Below, piece by piece: positions 62,744 through 64,000 of a stretch of DNA of 64,000 bases. Origin of the DNA: Palsa-883 sp963826975 (lineage in GTDB: Bacteria; Pseudomonadota; Alphaproteobacteria; Acetobacterales; Acetobacteraceae). Made by a program: the position numbers and the translations under genes. Location of the stretch: the NCBI GenBank assembly GCA_963826975.1, contig CAWGZJ010000020.1:4677-68676 (forward strand), in the 5' to 3' direction. Every line of letters begins with the position of its first letter. The stretch's first letter is position 1. The notes under the pieces were generated by a model, which saw only the letters and a list, made by a program, of their open reading frames with translations, searched no databases and was not told the DNA's origin.

Positions 62744-63755
62744 GTACGTCGATAGTTACGGGTGCGCCAGCAAGTGAGGCTGAGGCTGAGGCTCCGGCGC
62801 GGGTTGCGGAGTGGCTTCCGGCGACCACGCGGCTCGGTCCGGTGGAGCTCACTGTGAGCGACCTCGAGCGTGCGATCGCTTTCTATACAGAGGCGCTCGG
62901 CTTGCGCGTGCAAACCCGCGAGGCCGCGCGCGCTGCCCTCGGTACGAGTACGAGTACGGAGGACCTGTTGGTGCTCTTTGCGAATCGCTCGGCGAGACGG
63001 GCGGGTCGTCATGCGGGTCTGTATCACGTGGCGCTGCTGTACCCCTCGCGCGTCGAGTTGGCGCGCGCGGCGGTGCGCCTCGCGGTGACACGGACGCCGA
63101 TCCAGGGCGCCTCGGACCACGGCACGCACGAGGCGATCTACTTGGCAGATCCGGATCGGCAACGGCCTGGAGCTAGCAGCGGACCGCCCGCGCGAGCAGT
63201 GGCCGGACATCCGCGACTCGAGCCTGTTCGCGGGTGGGCCGCAGCCGCTTGACCTCGACGGGCTACTGGGACTCGGTGGTGAGGCAGATGCGGCGCGGCG
63301 CGGCGCGGCGGGCGTGCGTGTGGGGCACCTGCACTTGCACGTCGCGGACACGGCGGCGGCGCTGCGCTTCTACGCGGATCTCGTCGGCTTCGAGAAGATC
63401 GTCGAGCTCGGTGACACGGCGGCGTTCGTGTCGGCGGGCGGCTATCACCATCATCTTGCGTTCAACACGTGGCGCGGACAGGGTGTGCCGGCTGCGCCGA
63501 CGGACGCGGTGGGGCTGCGGCACTGGACGATCTATGTGCCGCGCGACCATCGCCGTCGACGTGGTGCGCGAGCGCTTCGCGCGCGCGGGAGTCGCACACG
63601 AGTCGCGCGGGGCGGGAATGCTGGTGCGCGACCCGTCGGGGAACGCGGCGCTCATCGCGGCGGACCCGGCTCGGGGCGAGGGTCTCTCTGCGGCCGGGAT
63701 CGCGGCCGCCGCGCCGGCGGGTGGCCTCGCCGGCGATGCCACCGTGAGCGCCTGA
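62740..63755 (+). pseudogene. VOC (glyoxalase/dioxygenase) family protein, frameshifted
   Basis: Two vicinal-oxygen-chelate modules: N-terminal LGPVELTVSDLERAIAFYTE and, after a shift near 63150, a second one VGHLHLHVADTAAALRFYAD (His ligand) with YHHHLAFNTW (second His) near 63440-63470, then a shift near 63545 before the C-terminal VRDPSGNAALIAADPA. This is CatE/MhqO-like extradiol dioxygenase or glyoxalase architecture. GTG at 62740 overlaps the MFS stop, implying an operon. Indels probably technical. Confidence 0.75.
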
Positions 63756-63762
63756 GCCTGAG

Positions 63763-64000
63763 ATGGCGACCCTCCCGAGCGATGTCGCGACACGCGCGGC
63801 GTACTTCCTCGGCGAGGAGGGTGTGGCGTGCCTCTCACCGCAACACGCGCTGGCGTTCGTGGGCCTGCTGGAGTCTGGTCGCCGGCTGACGCGGGAGCTC
63901 GAGGGGGAACTTGAATGCGAGCACGGCCTGAGCTTCAGCGCGCTGGGGGTCTTGGGACGCCTGGCGGCGGCGCCGAAGCGGACGCTGCGGCTGACGGTCC
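63763..64000 (+). CDS. MarR-family regulator, N-terminal part (runs off the window)
   Basis: 79 codons: SPQHALAFVGLLESGRRLTR, ELEGELECEHGLSFSALGVL, then GRLAAAPKRTLRLTV, the first helices of the MarR winged-helix fold. ATG follows the VOC stop by seven bases, so it is in the same operon and may regulate it. The last residues are cut by the window end. Confidence 0.8.
   Translation, partial: MATLPSDVATRAAYFLGEEGVACLSPQHALAFVGLLESGRRLTRELEGELECEHGLSFSALGVLGRLAAAPKRTLRLTV

Overview
The window is GC-rich (about two-thirds GC by eye) and most of it reads as an alphaproteobacterial chromosome. An NDUFS4-type complex I accessory subunit, twin-arginine arsenite oxidase small subunit, dapD-dapE operon and an lgt/midA/pgeF/prs gene set point to Acetobacteraceae or a close relative. 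The family assignment is inference; no rRNA is present.

Layout. 1-6.6 kb is a mosaic of broken genes: a frameshifted transglutaminase, a membrane-protein fragment, an AT-rich block with a eukaryote-like reading frame, two short decayed CRISPR arrays around an intact cas2 with scraps of cas1 and cas4, ycjX-ycjF remnants joined head-to-head to a 5'-truncated class I aldolase, and a lytic transglycosylase with an internal stop. 6.8-16.1 kb holds a minus-strand operon (Rieske oxygenase, glutamine-synthetase-like ligase, SDR, and a D-amino-acid-dehydrogenase/opine-dehydrogenase fusion) that looks like amine or N-methyl compound catabolism. Next to it are a creatininase relic, a serine resolvase, an IS21 istB scrap and an MFS carrier. 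16.1-23.5 kb is accessory and decaying: anti-sigma remnant, BaiN-like flavoprotein, broken AMP nucleosidase, an unknown ORF with two perfect hairpins, and an integrase lacking part of its catalytic domain. 23.2-28.7 kb is housekeeping (complex I subunit, tRNA-Pro, DUF192, prpB, dapD-dapE and two membrane proteins). 28.8-32.5 kb is repeat-rich, with a nine-copy ~112-bp array. 32.7-38.4 kb carries phosphoglycerate-mutase-like phosphatase, GST, LLM monooxygenase, prs, a lipoprotein and pgeF.

38.6-53.2 kb is the most coherent system: a sensor kinase followed by a dense arsenic island. It contains arsR, arsM, an arsR-arsC fusion, arsJ with its GAPDH partner, an MFS exporter, an arsP-like permease with its own arsR, arsenite oxidase aioAB, ACR3 and arsN1. 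Together these would oxidise, reduce, methylate, conjugate, acetylate and export arsenic species. 53.3-56 kb has an NTF2-like protein, a PEP-CTERM protein with two upstream motif copies, and dodecin. 56.0-59.28 kb returns to core genes (midA, lgt, hldD 3' end), with a palindromic element inside midA. The arsenic island therefore lies between midA and pgeF-lipoprotein-prs, genes I expect to be neighbours in relatives.

From about 59.28 kb to the end the style changes: a glycosyltransferase fragment, HxlR and MarR regulators, and DHA2 MFS and VOC genes full of frameshifts, with actinobacterial (Thermoleophilia-like) character. hldD is cut exactly there, so I regard it as a probable assembly chimera. 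Many single-base frameshifts elsewhere may also be sequence errors; they are marked individually.
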